Assembly (NCBI RefSeq): GCF_035917415.1
Contig: NZ_CP109073.1
Location: forward strand, 2,639,501-2,703,500
Length of the DNA: 64,000 bases
Direction of reading: 5' to 3'
Origin: Streptomyces sp. NBC_01803
GTDB taxonomy: Bacteria; Actinomycetota; Actinomycetes; Streptomycetales; Streptomycetaceae
Within the stretch, counting starts at the first letter, position 1. Each line of letters begins with the position of its first letter. Position numbers and translations under genes: made by a program. Of this stretch, positions 8,462-16,549 are shown piece by piece. The notes under the pieces were generated by a model. That model saw only the letters and a program-made list of their open reading frames with translations, searched no databases and was not told where the DNA came from.

Positions 8462-9277
8462 ATGCGCTCGATACGAGTCGCCCTGCTCGCACTCGGAGCC
8501 CTGTTCGCCACCGTGCTGACCGCGCCGCCCGCCCAGGCCGCGCCCACCTTCAAGGCGCCGTTCGCCTGCGGGCAGCAGTGGACCTACAGCCACCACTCGG
8601 CCGAGGTGCGCCGCGCGCTGGACTTCGTCCGCGGCGACGGCGGCACCACCAACAACGCCCCCGTTCTCGCCTCCGCCGCCGGCACCGCCACCCGCTACAA
8701 CCAGCCCGGCGGGGCGGGGCAGTACATCGTCATCGACCACGGCGGCGGCTGGAAGACCTACTACTTCCACCTCAACGCCTACTCCGTCGCCACCGGCCAG
8801 TTCGTCAACCAGGGCCAGCAGATCGGCACCACCGGATCGACCGGCAACTCCAGCGGCCCGCACATCCATTACGAACAGCTCTACAACGGCGTCGGCCAGA
8901 ACATCGTGATCAACGGCCAGTCGCTGCCGTATCCGTCCTCGTACTACGTCAACTACCTGACCAGCGACAACGGTTGCGGCGGCAGCACCGCCAAGTACTG
9001 GGTGGACACCTTCGCCCGGACCGACGGTTACGCCACCGCCTCCACCACCTCGCCGCAGGGCGCCCTCTACGCGGGCACCAACTACGTGTACTGCAAGGTC
9101 TGGGGAGAGAACTACAGCGGCGCCTACGGATACAACCACTGGTGGCTGCGCACCGATCTGGACGAGACCTATCCCGGCGGGAACGGACGCGGGGCCTACG
9201 TTCCCGCCTATTTCCTCAGCCGGTGGGGTAACGACGAGGCCAGGGACAACAACGGCACGGTCATCCCCGACTGCTGA
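8462..9277 (+). CDS. Secreted M23-family peptidoglycan metallopeptidase-like protein
   Basis: 271 residues from ATG 8462, with GGGAGGA upstream. A signal peptide spans about 1-27 (ends PPAQAA). The M23 beta-lytic fold shows as RRALDFVRGD, then VLASAAGTATRYN, IVIDHGGGWKTYYFHL, QQIGTTGSTGNSSGPHIHYE. The zinc Asp (in ALDF) and the last HxH are present. The first His must come from YSHHS, spaced further from the Asp than in the canonical HxxxD. The C-terminal 90 residues are an SH3-like domain rich in Trp/Tyr, likely a wall-binding module. The protein probably cuts peptidoglycan crosslinks or stem peptides outside the cell. Confidence 0.88.
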   Translation: MRSIRVALLALGALFATVLTAPPAQAAPTFKAPFACGQQWTYSHHSAEVRRALDFVRGDGGTTNNAPVLASAAGTATRYNQPGGAGQYIVIDHGGGWKTYYFHLNAYSVATGQFVNQGQQIGTTGSTGNSSGPHIHYEQLYNGVGQNIVINGQSLPYPSSYYVNYLTSDNGCGGSTAKYWVDTFARTDGYATASTTSPQGALYAGTNYVYCKVWGENYSGAYGYNHWWLRTDLDETYPGGNGRGAYVPAYFLSRWGNDEARDNNGTVIPDC

Positions 9278-9314
9278 GCCGCGAACGAACAGCCGAACGA
9301 GTGCCAGCGCCATC

Positions 9315-9610
9315 TTGAGTCCGATCACCGTTCCGGCCGAACTGGCCGCGTACCACGCCCACTTCGACGGCGAAGCCGACCGCGCCTGGATCTCCGGGCT
9401 GCCCCGGGCTGGCCGAGTGGACGATGACGCGCTGGAAGCTCACCGCGACCGGTGCGTGCCGGCCCGGGATGGCCGCCCGCGTGGTCCCGGTGGTCCGCGC
9501 CGACGGCTTCCCGGCGGCGCTCGAGCTCCAGCCGCCGGGCGACGACGAGACGGCCGGCGAGCCCGACCCGGTCCTCCTCGCGGCACGGCTGCTCGCCCGC
9601 CGCTGCCTCA
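9315..9610 (+). pseudogene. Broken aminoglycoside O-phosphotransferase (APH(6)-like N-terminal part)
   Basis: A TTG at 9315 opens ITVPAELAAYHAHFDGEA, RAWISGLP, the usual start of APH(6)/streptomycin-phosphotransferase-like proteins. The match then jumps one frame (near 9408) to LAEWTMTRWKL ... PGMAARVVPVVRADG, FPAALELQPPGDDETAGEP, which is the next family segment. The frame then dissolves into the 3' end of vanZ. The kinase catalytic loop is absent. The frameshift plus truncation make this a pseudogene; the ancestral product would have phosphorylated an aminoglycoside. Confidence 0.75.
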
Positions 9611-10249
9611 CTCCCCGGCGGCCCGCTCCGCCCCCCGCTCCGATCCCGACCCGGACCCCGACCCGGACCCCGACCCCGGAGCCCGCCCCGGCCGCCGGGT
9701 CCACGCGTGCCACCAGTGGTGACGGCGCGGATGCAGCGCCCGGCCCAGCCGCCGGCCGAGCAGGAGATAGCCGATCAGCGCGCCCGTCGTGTTGAGGATC
9801 ACGTCGTCGATGTCGAAGGTGCGGCCCTCGACGATCAGGCCCTGCGAGATCTCCACCATCACCATGACCAGCGCTGTGACCACGACCACCCGCAGCAGCC
9901 CCCGGGTGCGCGGGAAGAGCATCGGCAGCAGGACGCCGAACGGCAGGCCGAGCAGCACGTTGCCGCCGATCTGCCGGACGGTGTCGAACCGGGAGGGCTG
10001 GTCGAGATAGGTGCGGATCGAATGGCCGGGCCGCAGGTTGGAGTGGACCAGCTCCGCCGAGCCGGGCGAGGGCACGAGCGTGACCTGGGCGAGCGCCACG
10101 GCGAACGCGACCATGCACACGAAGGCCACCGCCAGCACCGCGGCCCGCGCGAGGACGGCCCCCCACGATCCCCGTTGCAGCACGGGCCCGGCGGCACGGG
10201 TCCCGGGCTCCTCGCTCCGCGCCGACCGGAACAGCGTCAGACGCGACAT
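9608..10249 (-). CDS. VanZ-family membrane protein
   Basis: 213 residues from ATG 10249, with an excellent AAGGGGG site five bases upstream. Four to five hydrophobic helices, with VanZ landmarks: a first helix ending FAVALAQVTLVP, RQIGGNVLLGLPFGVLLPML, EISQGLIVEGRTFDIDDVILNT and GALIGYLLLGRRLG. VanZ proteins are small membrane proteins of uncertain biochemistry (named for low-level teicoplanin resistance). The C-terminus is unusual: a run of alternating Gly-Ser dipeptides from a 12-base DNA repeat, then GERAAGE-like residues. The 3' end abuts the aph remnant. Confidence 0.88.
   Translation of the reverse strand: MSRLTLFRSARSEEPGTRAAGPVLQRGSWGAVLARAAVLAVAFVCMVAFAVALAQVTLVPSPGSAELVHSNLRPGHSIRTYLDQPSRFDTVRQIGGNVLLGLPFGVLLPMLFPRTRGLLRVVVVTALVMVMVEISQGLIVEGRTFDIDDVILNTTGALIGYLLLGRRLGRALHPRRHHWWHAWTRRPGRAPGSGSGSGSGSGSERGAERAAGE
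9643..9680. repeat. 12-base tandem repeat in the vanZ 3' end
   Basis: About three copies of the unit CCCCGACCCGGA lie in tandem. On the minus strand they encode the Gly-Ser repeat of the VanZ tail. Such repeats are prone to slippage, so the tail length may vary between strains. Confidence 0.8.
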
Positions 10250-10361
10250 CGTTACCCCCTTCGGCCGACAGCCCATCTCCGACCGCCTACCCGCCGCCCG
10301 ATGCGGGACACTGGTGGTTTGGCCCCGCCGCACGGCACCGCACCGCGAAGGAAGGCATCAC

Positions 10362-12023
10362 GTGAACGGTCCGCTCATCGTGCAGAGCGACAAAACGCTG
10401 CTGCTTGAGGTCGACCACGAGCAGGCCGAGGACTGCCGCCGGGTCATCGCGCCGTTCGCCGAGCTGGAGCGGGCGCCCGAGCATGTCCACACCTACCGGG
10501 TGACCCCGCTCGGCCTGTGGAACGCCCGCGCCGCCGGGCACGACGCCGAGCAGGTCGTGGACGCGCTCGTCACGTACTCCCGCTATCCCGTGCCACAGGC
10601 CCTTCTGGTGGACGTGGCGGAGACCATGGCCCGCTACGGGCGGCTCAGCCTCTTCAAGCACCCGGCGCACGGTCTGGTCCTCCAGTCCACCGACCGGCCG
10701 GTGCTGGAGGAGATCCTGCGCTCCAAGCGCGTCAAACCGCTGGTCGGCGCCCGCCTGGACCCGGACACGGTCGCCGTTCACCCGTCCGAGCGCGGCCAGA
10801 TCAAGCAGGCGCTGCTCAAGCTGGGCTGGCCGGCCGAGGACCTCGCCGGGTATGTGGACGGCGAGGCGCACCCGATCGACCTGCGGGAGGACGGCTGGAA
10901 GCTGCGGCCGTACCAGGAACAGGCTGTCACCGGCTTCTGGCACGGCGGCTCGGGCGTCGTCGTGCTGCCGTGCGGCGCGGGCAAGACGCTGGTCGGCGCC
11001 GGGGCGATGGCGCGGGCGCGTTCGACCACACTGATCCTCGTCACCAACACCGTCTCGGCCCGGCAGTGGAAGGCCGAGCTGGTGCGCCGCACGTCGCTGA
11101 CGGAGGACGAGGTCGGCGAGTACAGCGGCGCCCGCAAGGAAGTCCGGCCGGTCACCATCGCGACGTACCAGGTGCTGACCACCAAACGGAAGGGCGTCTT
11201 CCCTCACCTGGAGCTGTTCGACTCCCGTGACTGGGGCCTGATCATCTACGACGAGGTGCATCTGCTGCCCGCGCCGGTCTTCAAGTTCACCGCCGACCTC
11301 CAGGCCCGCCGCCGGCTCGGGCTGACCGCCACGCTGGTACGGGAGGACGGCCGCGAGTCGGACGTCTTCTCGCTGATCGGGCCCAAGCGGTTCGACGCGC
11401 CGTGGAAGGAGATCGAGGCCCAGGGGTACATCGCGCCCGCCGACTGCGTGGAGGTCAGGGTCGACCTGACCGAGTCGGAGCGGCTGGCGTACGCCATGGC
11501 CGAGCCCGAGGAGCGGTACCGCTTCTGCGCGACGACCGACTCCAAGCGGCGCATCACCCAGTCGCTGGTCCGCCGCCACCTGGGCGAGCAGACGCTGGTG
11601 ATCGGCCAGTACATCGACCAGCTGGACGAGCTGGGCGAGCTGCTGGGCGCCCCGGTGATCAAGGGCGAGACGAGCAACGCGCAGCGCGAGAAGCTGTTCG
11701 AGGCGTTCCGCGCGGGCGAGCTCCAGGTGCTGGTCGTCTCCAAGGTGGCGAACTTCTCGATCGACCTCCCGGAGGCCACGGTCGCCATCCAGGTCTCCGG
11801 CACGTTCGGCTCCCGCCAGGAGGAGGCCCAGCGCCTCGGCCGCGTCCTGCGCCCCAAGGCGGACGGTCACGAGGCGCGCTTCTACTCGGTGGTGGCCCGC
11901 GACACGGTCGACCAGGAGTTCGCGGCCCACCGCCAGCGCTTCCTGGCCGAACAGGGCTACGCCTACCGGATCATGGACGCGGGCGAACTGACGTCCCCGG
12001 GCGAGGAGATGGACGAGGTCTGA
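10362..12023 (+). CDS. XPB/Rad25-type DNA repair helicase (SF2)
   Basis: 553 residues from GTG 10362, with GAAGGAAGG six bases upstream. N-terminal domain about 1-175 (XPB damage-recognition-like, with YPVPQALLVDVAETMARYG). Walker A PCGAGKT at 203-209, DEVH at 297-300, motif III LTAT at 321-324, and motif VI QEEAQRLGRVLRPK near the C-terminus. These mark a superfamily 2 helicase of the bacterial XPB group, expected to unwind DNA 3' to 5' with ATP. It sits alone, downstream of vanZ on the opposite strand. The ATPase-less relative at 5996-8380 shares its N-terminal region. Confidence 0.96.
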   Translation: MNGPLIVQSDKTLLLEVDHEQAEDCRRVIAPFAELERAPEHVHTYRVTPLGLWNARAAGHDAEQVVDALVTYSRYPVPQALLVDVAETMARYGRLSLFKHPAHGLVLQSTDRPVLEEILRSKRVKPLVGARLDPDTVAVHPSERGQIKQALLKLGWPAEDLAGYVDGEAHPIDLREDGWKLRPYQEQAVTGFWHGGSGVVVLPCGAGKTLVGAGAMARARSTTLILVTNTVSARQWKAELVRRTSLTEDEVGEYSGARKEVRPVTIATYQVLTTKRKGVFPHLELFDSRDWGLIIYDEVHLLPAPVFKFTADLQARRRLGLTATLVREDGRESDVFSLIGPKRFDAPWKEIEAQGYIAPADCVEVRVDLTESERLAYAMAEPEERYRFCATTDSKRRITQSLVRRHLGEQTLVIGQYIDQLDELGELLGAPVIKGETSNAQREKLFEAFRAGELQVLVVSKVANFSIDLPEATVAIQVSGTFGSRQEEAQRLGRVLRPKADGHEARFYSVVARDTVDQEFAAHRQRFLAEQGYAYRIMDAGELTSPGEEMDEV

Positions 12024-12107
12024 CACGGACACGACGTCGTGATCCCCGGGCGATCCGCCGGACCTGGCGGCGACGGCACCTGCTGTACGGCCGGCGGGAA
12101 GGCGGCG

Positions 12108-12305
12108 ATGCGGGACCTGACGTGGCAGAAGTCCAGCTTCAAACGGTGGTTCGGGGAGCGGCGCATGCGTGGAGTTCCCGGCCGGGGGCGATGCGTTGCT
12201 CTCCTCCGCGAAGGCCAGGGGCCCCAAGCGGCCCTCCCCACTGACTCCGCTCGCCTCGCGGCCCTTCTCGCCGCGTTGAAGGCCGGCCGCGTCGGTCTGA
12301 GCTAG
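12108..12305 (+). pseudogene. DUF397 gene with two compensating frameshifts
   Basis: ATG 12108 follows GGGAAGG. The frame gives MRDLTWQKSSF, loses the family pattern, then regains it as LLREGQGP ... TDSARLAALLAALKAG. The missing conserved middle, CVEFPAGGDALL, is present intact in a different frame at about 12168-12206. The gene therefore carries two opposite small indels, one on each side of the CVE block. It may be a decaying gene or a pair of sequence errors. No XRE partner lies beside it, unlike the DUF397 gene at 4629-4862. Confidence 0.65.
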
Positions 12306-12454
12306 CGCGGCTCGCGGGGGTCGACGCGGCCGAGGATCACGACCTCGAACGTGACGCCCGCGACCACGCGGACGGTGCGCAGGGCGTTGCCCAGCGCGTG
12401 CCGGGCGTGGTGCGCGGAGGGGGCGGCGGATGGGTGCACGGATACGGTGGTCAT
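12302..12454 (-). CDS. Small protein of unknown function
   Basis: 50 residues from ATG 12454: MTTVSVHPSAAPSAHHARHA, then GNALRTVRVVAGVTFEVV and ILGRVDPREPR. No hydrophobic anchor or Cys. The well-formed end and codon use look coding, but I do not recognise the family and the ribosome site (GGAG) is distant. The 298 bases between it and galK hold only short palindromes such as CCCCTAGGGG near 12548. Confidence 0.4.
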   Translation of the reverse strand: MTTVSVHPSAAPSAHHARHALGNALRTVRVVAGVTFEVVILGRVDPREPR

Positions 12455-12752
12455 GGCATCAAGGCTGCTCCTGGCCACCCCCGCACGGCATCGGCCCACG
12501 GACTGATCGGCCCGCCCCCGCGCCTCAGCCCTCCGGATCACCGATCCCCTAGGGGACGACGGCGGGCGACCCGGAGGTCAGGCGCCTGCGGCGGCGGATC
12601 GCGGCGGAAGCTCAGCCTTGCCGGACGGGGCCTGTGGCAGCCATTCGACCTTGCTCACGGCCCCGTGCCCTCCCCGCGCGGTTCGGCGAGGAAGTCCTCA
12701 TGCGAGGTGCTTCGGGCTGTCCCGTCGAGGCGCCCCATCGGGCACGGAACCG

Positions 12753-13892
12753 TCACATCGGGAGCCGCTGGGCTCCGGATGAGGGGATCGCCTCGAAGAC
12801 GCGCGGTGGGTGATGGCCGACTCCCGTGAAGGCGTCCAGGACAGCCTTGCCGGTCGCCTCGGTGGCGTCGGCGTCCACCAGCACGATGGCTGATCCTCCG
12901 AAGCCGCCGCCGGTCATGCGGGCGCCGAGCGCGCCGGCGGAGGTGGCGGTGGTGACGACGAGGTCGAGTTCGGGGCAGGAGACCTCGAAGTCGTCGCGCA
13001 GCGAGGCGTGTCCGGCGGTGAGCAGCGGCCCGATCTCGCGGGCGCGGCCCGCGTCGAGGAGCGCGGAGACCCGTTCCACCCGGTGGTTCTCCGTCACGAC
13101 GTGCCGGACGCGGCGGCGGAGGGTCTCGTCGGGCAGCCGGGTCAGGGCCTCGTCCAGTCCCTCGTACGGAACGTCGCGCAGCGCCGGGACGCCGAGAGCC
13201 GCCGCGCCCGTTTCGCACTCGGCGCGGCGGCCGGCGTAGGCGCCCTCGGCGTGCGCGTGGCGCACGCCGGTGTCGACCACCAGCAGCCGCAGGCCCTCCC
13301 GAGCCATGGCGAAGGGGACCTGGCGCATGCCCAAGTCCCTTGTGTCCAGACGCAGGACGTGTCCGGCGGTGCAGCAGGCGGAGGCCATCTGGTCGAGGAT
13401 GCCGCTGGGGACGCCGGCGAAGTCGTTCTCCGCGCGCTGGGCGACGCGGGCCAGGGCATCGGGTGCCAGGCCGAGACCGAAGAGGTCGCTCAGCGCCAGG
13501 GCGGTGACGACCTCCAGCGCGGCGGAGGAGGACAGGCCCGCGCCGACGGGGACGTCGGAGTCGAAGAGGATGTCCAGGCCCCCGAGGTCGTGGCCGTCCT
13601 CGCGCAGCGCCCAGGCCACTCCCGCGGGGTAGGCCGCCCAGCCGGTCACCGCGCCGACGGTCAGCGCGTCGAGGTCGAGGTCGACCGGGCCGGCGGCCGG
13701 CATCTGCGCGGAGTACAGGCGCAGTCGGCGGTGGGCGCGGCGGGAGACGGCGGCTCTGGTGGTGTGCGGCAGGGCCAGGGGCAGGACCAGACCGTCGTTG
13801 TAGTCGGTGTGCTCGCCGATCAGGTTGACCCGGCCCGGGGCCGCCCACAGGCCGTCGGGCTCGGCACCGTACAGCTCCTCGTGCCTCACCAT
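12753..13892 (-). CDS. galK: Galactokinase
   Basis: 379 residues from ATG 13892. It phosphorylates galactose to galactose-1-phosphate in the Leloir pathway. GHMP kinase signs are the galactose signature PGRVNLIGEHTDY (19-31), the ATP loop VGAGLSSSAALE (116-127), the catalytic Asp region PSGILDQMAS (D167) and the C-terminal glycine motif MTGGGFGGS. Length is normal for the family. It lies 97 bases downstream of galT on the same strand, in the usual Streptomyces galT-(galE)-galK order, but no galE is present between them. Confidence 0.97.
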   Translation of the reverse strand: MVRHEELYGAEPDGLWAAPGRVNLIGEHTDYNDGLVLPLALPHTTRAAVSRRAHRRLRLYSAQMPAAGPVDLDLDALTVGAVTGWAAYPAGVAWALREDGHDLGGLDILFDSDVPVGAGLSSSAALEVVTALALSDLFGLGLAPDALARVAQRAENDFAGVPSGILDQMASACCTAGHVLRLDTRDLGMRQVPFAMAREGLRLLVVDTGVRHAHAEGAYAGRRAECETGAAALGVPALRDVPYEGLDEALTRLPDETLRRRVRHVVTENHRVERVSALLDAGRAREIGPLLTAGHASLRDDFEVSCPELDLVVTTATSAGALGARMTGGGFGGSAIVLVDADATEATGKAVLDAFTGVGHHPPRVFEAIPSSGAQRLPM

Positions 13893-13989
13893 CGCCCCTG
13901 GTCCTCGGGCAGGGCGGCGGCCGGAACTCCGGACTCCGCCGGCACGATCTTCCCGGGATTCCCCGCGCCACGGGTCACCGCGTACCCGC

Positions 13990-15045
13990 TCACCGGGTCG
14001 CCACCTCTCGAAGCCGGTCGGCGGCGGCCTCCGGCAGTACGTCGCTCACGAACGCGCCCATACCGGACTCCGAGCCGGCGAGATACTTCAGCTTGTCGGA
14101 GCTGCGGCGGACGGTGAACAGCTCCAGGCGCAGCGCGAAGTCCCCGCGCGCCTCGGCGCCGATCCCGACCGGGGCCTGGTGCCAGCCGGCGATGTACGGC
14201 GTCGGCGGCGCATCGGGGCCGAAGAGGCGGTCGAAACGCCGCAGCAGCTCCAGATAGACGCCGGGGAACCCGGCCCGCTCGGCGTCGTCCAGCGCGGGCA
14301 GGTCCGGGACCCGGCGCCGGGGATAGAGGTGCACCTCGTAGGGCCAGCGCGCGGCACGCGGCACGAACGCCGTCCAACGCTCCGTCTCCAGCACCACGCG
14401 CCGGCCGTCGGCGCGCTCGGCGGCCAGCAGGTCGTCGTAGAGGTTGGCCCCGCCGGTCGCCCGCTTGTGGGCGGCGACCGAGCGCAGGGCCCGGGCCGTC
14501 ACCGGCGTGATGTACGGGTAGCCGTAGATCTGGCCGTGCGGGTGGGCCAGGGTGACACCGATCTCGGCGCCGCGGTTCTCGAAGCAGTACACCTGCTGAA
14601 CACCGGGATGCCCGGCCAGGTCACGAGTGCGGTCGGTCCAGGCGTCCAGCACCAGCGCGACCCGCTCCCCGGACAGCCCCGCGAACGACGCGTGGTGGTC
14701 GGAGGTGAAGCACACCACCTCGCAACGGCCCGCGGCGCCGCCGAAGGACGGGAAGCGGTTCTCGAAGACCGCCACCTCGTAATCCCCCGCCGGTATCTCA
14801 CCGAGCCGGTCACCCCGCGACGGACACAGCGGACACTGATCGGCCGGCGGAAGATACGTACGGGACTGCCGGTGCGCCGCATAACCCACCAGCTCGTCAC
14901 GCAACGGATCACGCCGCACCTCGGACATGGCGGCGACGGGGGCGAGCGGCCGACGATCGGGCACGTCACGGTCCGGCGCGTCGTCCGCGGAATCGTAGTA
15001 GATCAGCTCACGGCCGTCGGCCAGCCGAGTCGTGGTCCTCTTCAT
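13990..15045 (-). CDS. galT: Galactose-1-phosphate uridylyltransferase
   Basis: 351 residues from ATG 15045, with GAGG ten bases upstream. It transfers UMP from UDP-glucose to galactose-1-phosphate. Metal-binding CPLC at 71-74 and the active-site HPHGQ at 168-172 (the second His becomes uridylylated) are intact, as are DHHASF and WPYEVHLYPRR. It is the first gene of the galT-galK unit and has a promoter-like sequence about 60 bases upstream. Confidence 0.97.
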   Translation of the reverse strand: MKRTTTRLADGRELIYYDSADDAPDRDVPDRRPLAPVAAMSEVRRDPLRDELVGYAAHRQSRTYLPPADQCPLCPSRGDRLGEIPAGDYEVAVFENRFPSFGGAAGRCEVVCFTSDHHASFAGLSGERVALVLDAWTDRTRDLAGHPGVQQVYCFENRGAEIGVTLAHPHGQIYGYPYITPVTARALRSVAAHKRATGGANLYDDLLAAERADGRRVVLETERWTAFVPRAARWPYEVHLYPRRRVPDLPALDDAERAGFPGVYLELLRRFDRLFGPDAPPTPYIAGWHQAPVGIGAEARGDFALRLELFTVRRSSDKLKYLAGSESGMGAFVSDVLPEAAADRLREVATR

Positions 15046-15102
15046 TTCCCAGAGCCTCAGCATCAAGCCGACAGAGATCAGCAGTATCGAACAGAGTCAA
15101 AC

Positions 15103-15133
15103 ATAATGAAGCACGCCGGGAGATGACTGTCAA
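15103..15133 (-). promoter_or_regulatory. Putative galT promoter
   Basis: On the minus strand TTGACA (15133-15128) and CATTAT (15108-15103) are spaced 19 bases, in a locally AT-rich patch about 60 bases before galT. The -10 region contains ATGTTT, the same half site found in the LacI-type operator at 16466-16481. Confidence 0.45.
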
Positions 15134-15212
15134 CGTCGGCGGCAGCAGGGCCCGCCGCCCACGGCCGAGCCGGCCGTGCCGGATGTCCCGTAGCCGGGTC
15201 GGATGGCACGCC

Positions 15213-15233
15213 GACCGACCGACGTGGTCGGTC
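15213..15233. promoter_or_regulatory. Perfect inverted repeat between galT and lacI genes
   Basis: GACCGACC, five bases, GGTCGGTC: 8-base perfect arms. It could be an operator for a TetR-like protein or a weak terminator for the lacI gene read from the right. A run of about four CACCCG hexamers follows at 15246-15272. The rest of the 285-base gap shows nothing else. Confidence 0.35.
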
Positions 15234-15330
15234 AGTCAGGCACGGCACCCGCACCCGCACCCGCACCCGCACGACGGACCTGTCCGCACCCGTCGCACGA
15301 GGGGGGCGACGCCGGAGACAACCGGTGCGG

Positions 15331-16401
15331 TCACCGGCGCCCGGGCGGCGGAGCGGTGCTGTCACGGATCACGATCCGGGCGGGCACGAGCGTCATCTCA
15401 CGTTCGGTGGACCGCCCCCGGATCTTCCGGAGCACACCTGCCACCAGGAGACGGCCCACCTGGGCGAAGTCCTGGTTGATGGTGGTGAGTGGGGGAATGA
15501 ACGACCCGGCCTCCGGGATGTCGTCGAACCCGACGACGCTGATGTCGCGCGGCACGACCCTGCCCTTTTCGTGCAGGGCGCGGAGGAGGCCCAGCGCCAT
15601 CTGGTCATTGGCCGTGAACACCGCCGTGCAGTCCGGCTCGTCGGCCAGTCGGAGACCCGCGCGGTAGCCGGACTCGGCCGACCAGTCGCCCCGTACCAGC
15701 GCGGGCACGACCCGTCCCGCCTCGCGCAGCGCGGTCCGCCACGCCTCGGCGCGCCGCTGGGCGGCGAGCGACTCCTCGGGGCCGGCGACGTGCCAGACCG
15801 TACGGTGCCCGAGATCGAGCAGGTGCCGCACGGCCTCCGTGGCGCCGCCGACCTGGTCGATGTCGACGACGCTGTAGCGGTCACCGGCGTCGGAGTCGGC
15901 GACCACGACGTGCACCCTCGGCGGCAGGGAGACCGTCGCGGCGTCCAGCAGGTGCCTCTCCATGATCACGATGCACGCGTCGACGGCCATCTCGCTGAGT
16001 CGCGTGAAGGCGCCGCGCATCTCGTCCTGGGTCGGGACGGCGACCGGCAGCAGGGTGATCGCGTAGCCCTCCCGCACGGCGGAGTCCGCGATGGCCTCCA
16101 GCGTGCGCACATTCCCCGTGGACGAGAGATTGAACAGGATCACGCCGATGGTGCGGAACTCACCCCGTTTCAGGGCGCGGGCCGCGCTGTTGGGCCGGTA
16201 GCCGAGCTCCGCCATCGCGGCGAGAACCCGTTGCCGCGTCGCCTCCACCACCGCGGAGTGACCGTTCGAGACGCGGGAGACGGTCTGCGAGGAGACCCCC
16301 GCCAGGCGGGCGACATCCGCCATCGACACGCGCTTCCGCTGTGCCGTGCCATCCGCGTCGGCACCCTGCCCCATGTGACCCGCCCCCGCCCTCTCACCCA
16401 T
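15331..16401 (-). CDS. LacI-family transcriptional regulator of the galactoside operon
   Basis: 356 residues from ATG 16401 (GAGG upstream; a second ATG nine codons in is possible). N-terminal HTH VSMADVARLAGVSSQTVSRV, hinge ending NSAARALKRG, then a periplasmic-binding-protein-like sensor domain with VVGFDDIPEAGSFIPPLTT at the end. It should repress the divergent sugar transporter and beta-galactosidase genes and release DNA when sugar binds. A perfect palindrome lies 65 bases upstream of its start, in the shared control region. Confidence 0.95.
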   Translation of the reverse strand: MGERAGAGHMGQGADADGTAQRKRVSMADVARLAGVSSQTVSRVSNGHSAVVEATRQRVLAAMAELGYRPNSAARALKRGEFRTIGVILFNLSSTGNVRTLEAIADSAVREGYAITLLPVAVPTQDEMRGAFTRLSEMAVDACIVIMERHLLDAATVSLPPRVHVVVADSDAGDRYSVVDIDQVGGATEAVRHLLDLGHRTVWHVAGPEESLAAQRRAEAWRTALREAGRVVPALVRGDWSAESGYRAGLRLADEPDCTAVFTANDQMALGLLRALHEKGRVVPRDISVVGFDDIPEAGSFIPPLTTINQDFAQVGRLLVAGVLRKIRGRSTEREMTLVPARIVIRDSTAPPPGRR

Positions 16402-16465
16402 CCGACGACATCCTCTTCACCTCTTGACGCTCACGCCAGAGCAATGCAAACATCACGCCACATCG

Positions 16466-16481
16466 ATGTTTACGTAAACAT
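16466..16481. promoter_or_regulatory. LacI-type operator, perfect 16-base palindrome
   Basis: ATGTTTACGTAAACAT is its own reverse complement, with the central CG typical of LacI/GalR operators. It sits between the divergent lacI-type gene and the ABC operon. A TTGACG (16424-16429) and a further AAACAT half site (16448-16453) lie just upstream, so a bound repressor would cover the promoter of the transport operon. Confidence 0.8.
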
Positions 16482-16549
16482 ACCGGCTTCACATGCCCGG
16501 AGTTTCCGTACCCATCCTGTCGGAGCCGACCGATGAGCGAGGGACGCGC

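Noticed and set aside
10287..12227. A 646-codon minus-strand open frame opposite the XPB helicase.
   Set aside because: The plus-strand helicase is certain from its motifs; the minus frame is its shadow.
13893..13989. A hidden galE fragment between galT and galK.
   Set aside because: The 97 bases contain a short open stretch but no Rossmann or YxxxK pattern.
15246..15272. Hexamer run CACCCG as a possible functional repeat.
   Set aside because: A short simple-sequence run of a kind common in GC-rich DNA; no associated gene or symmetry.
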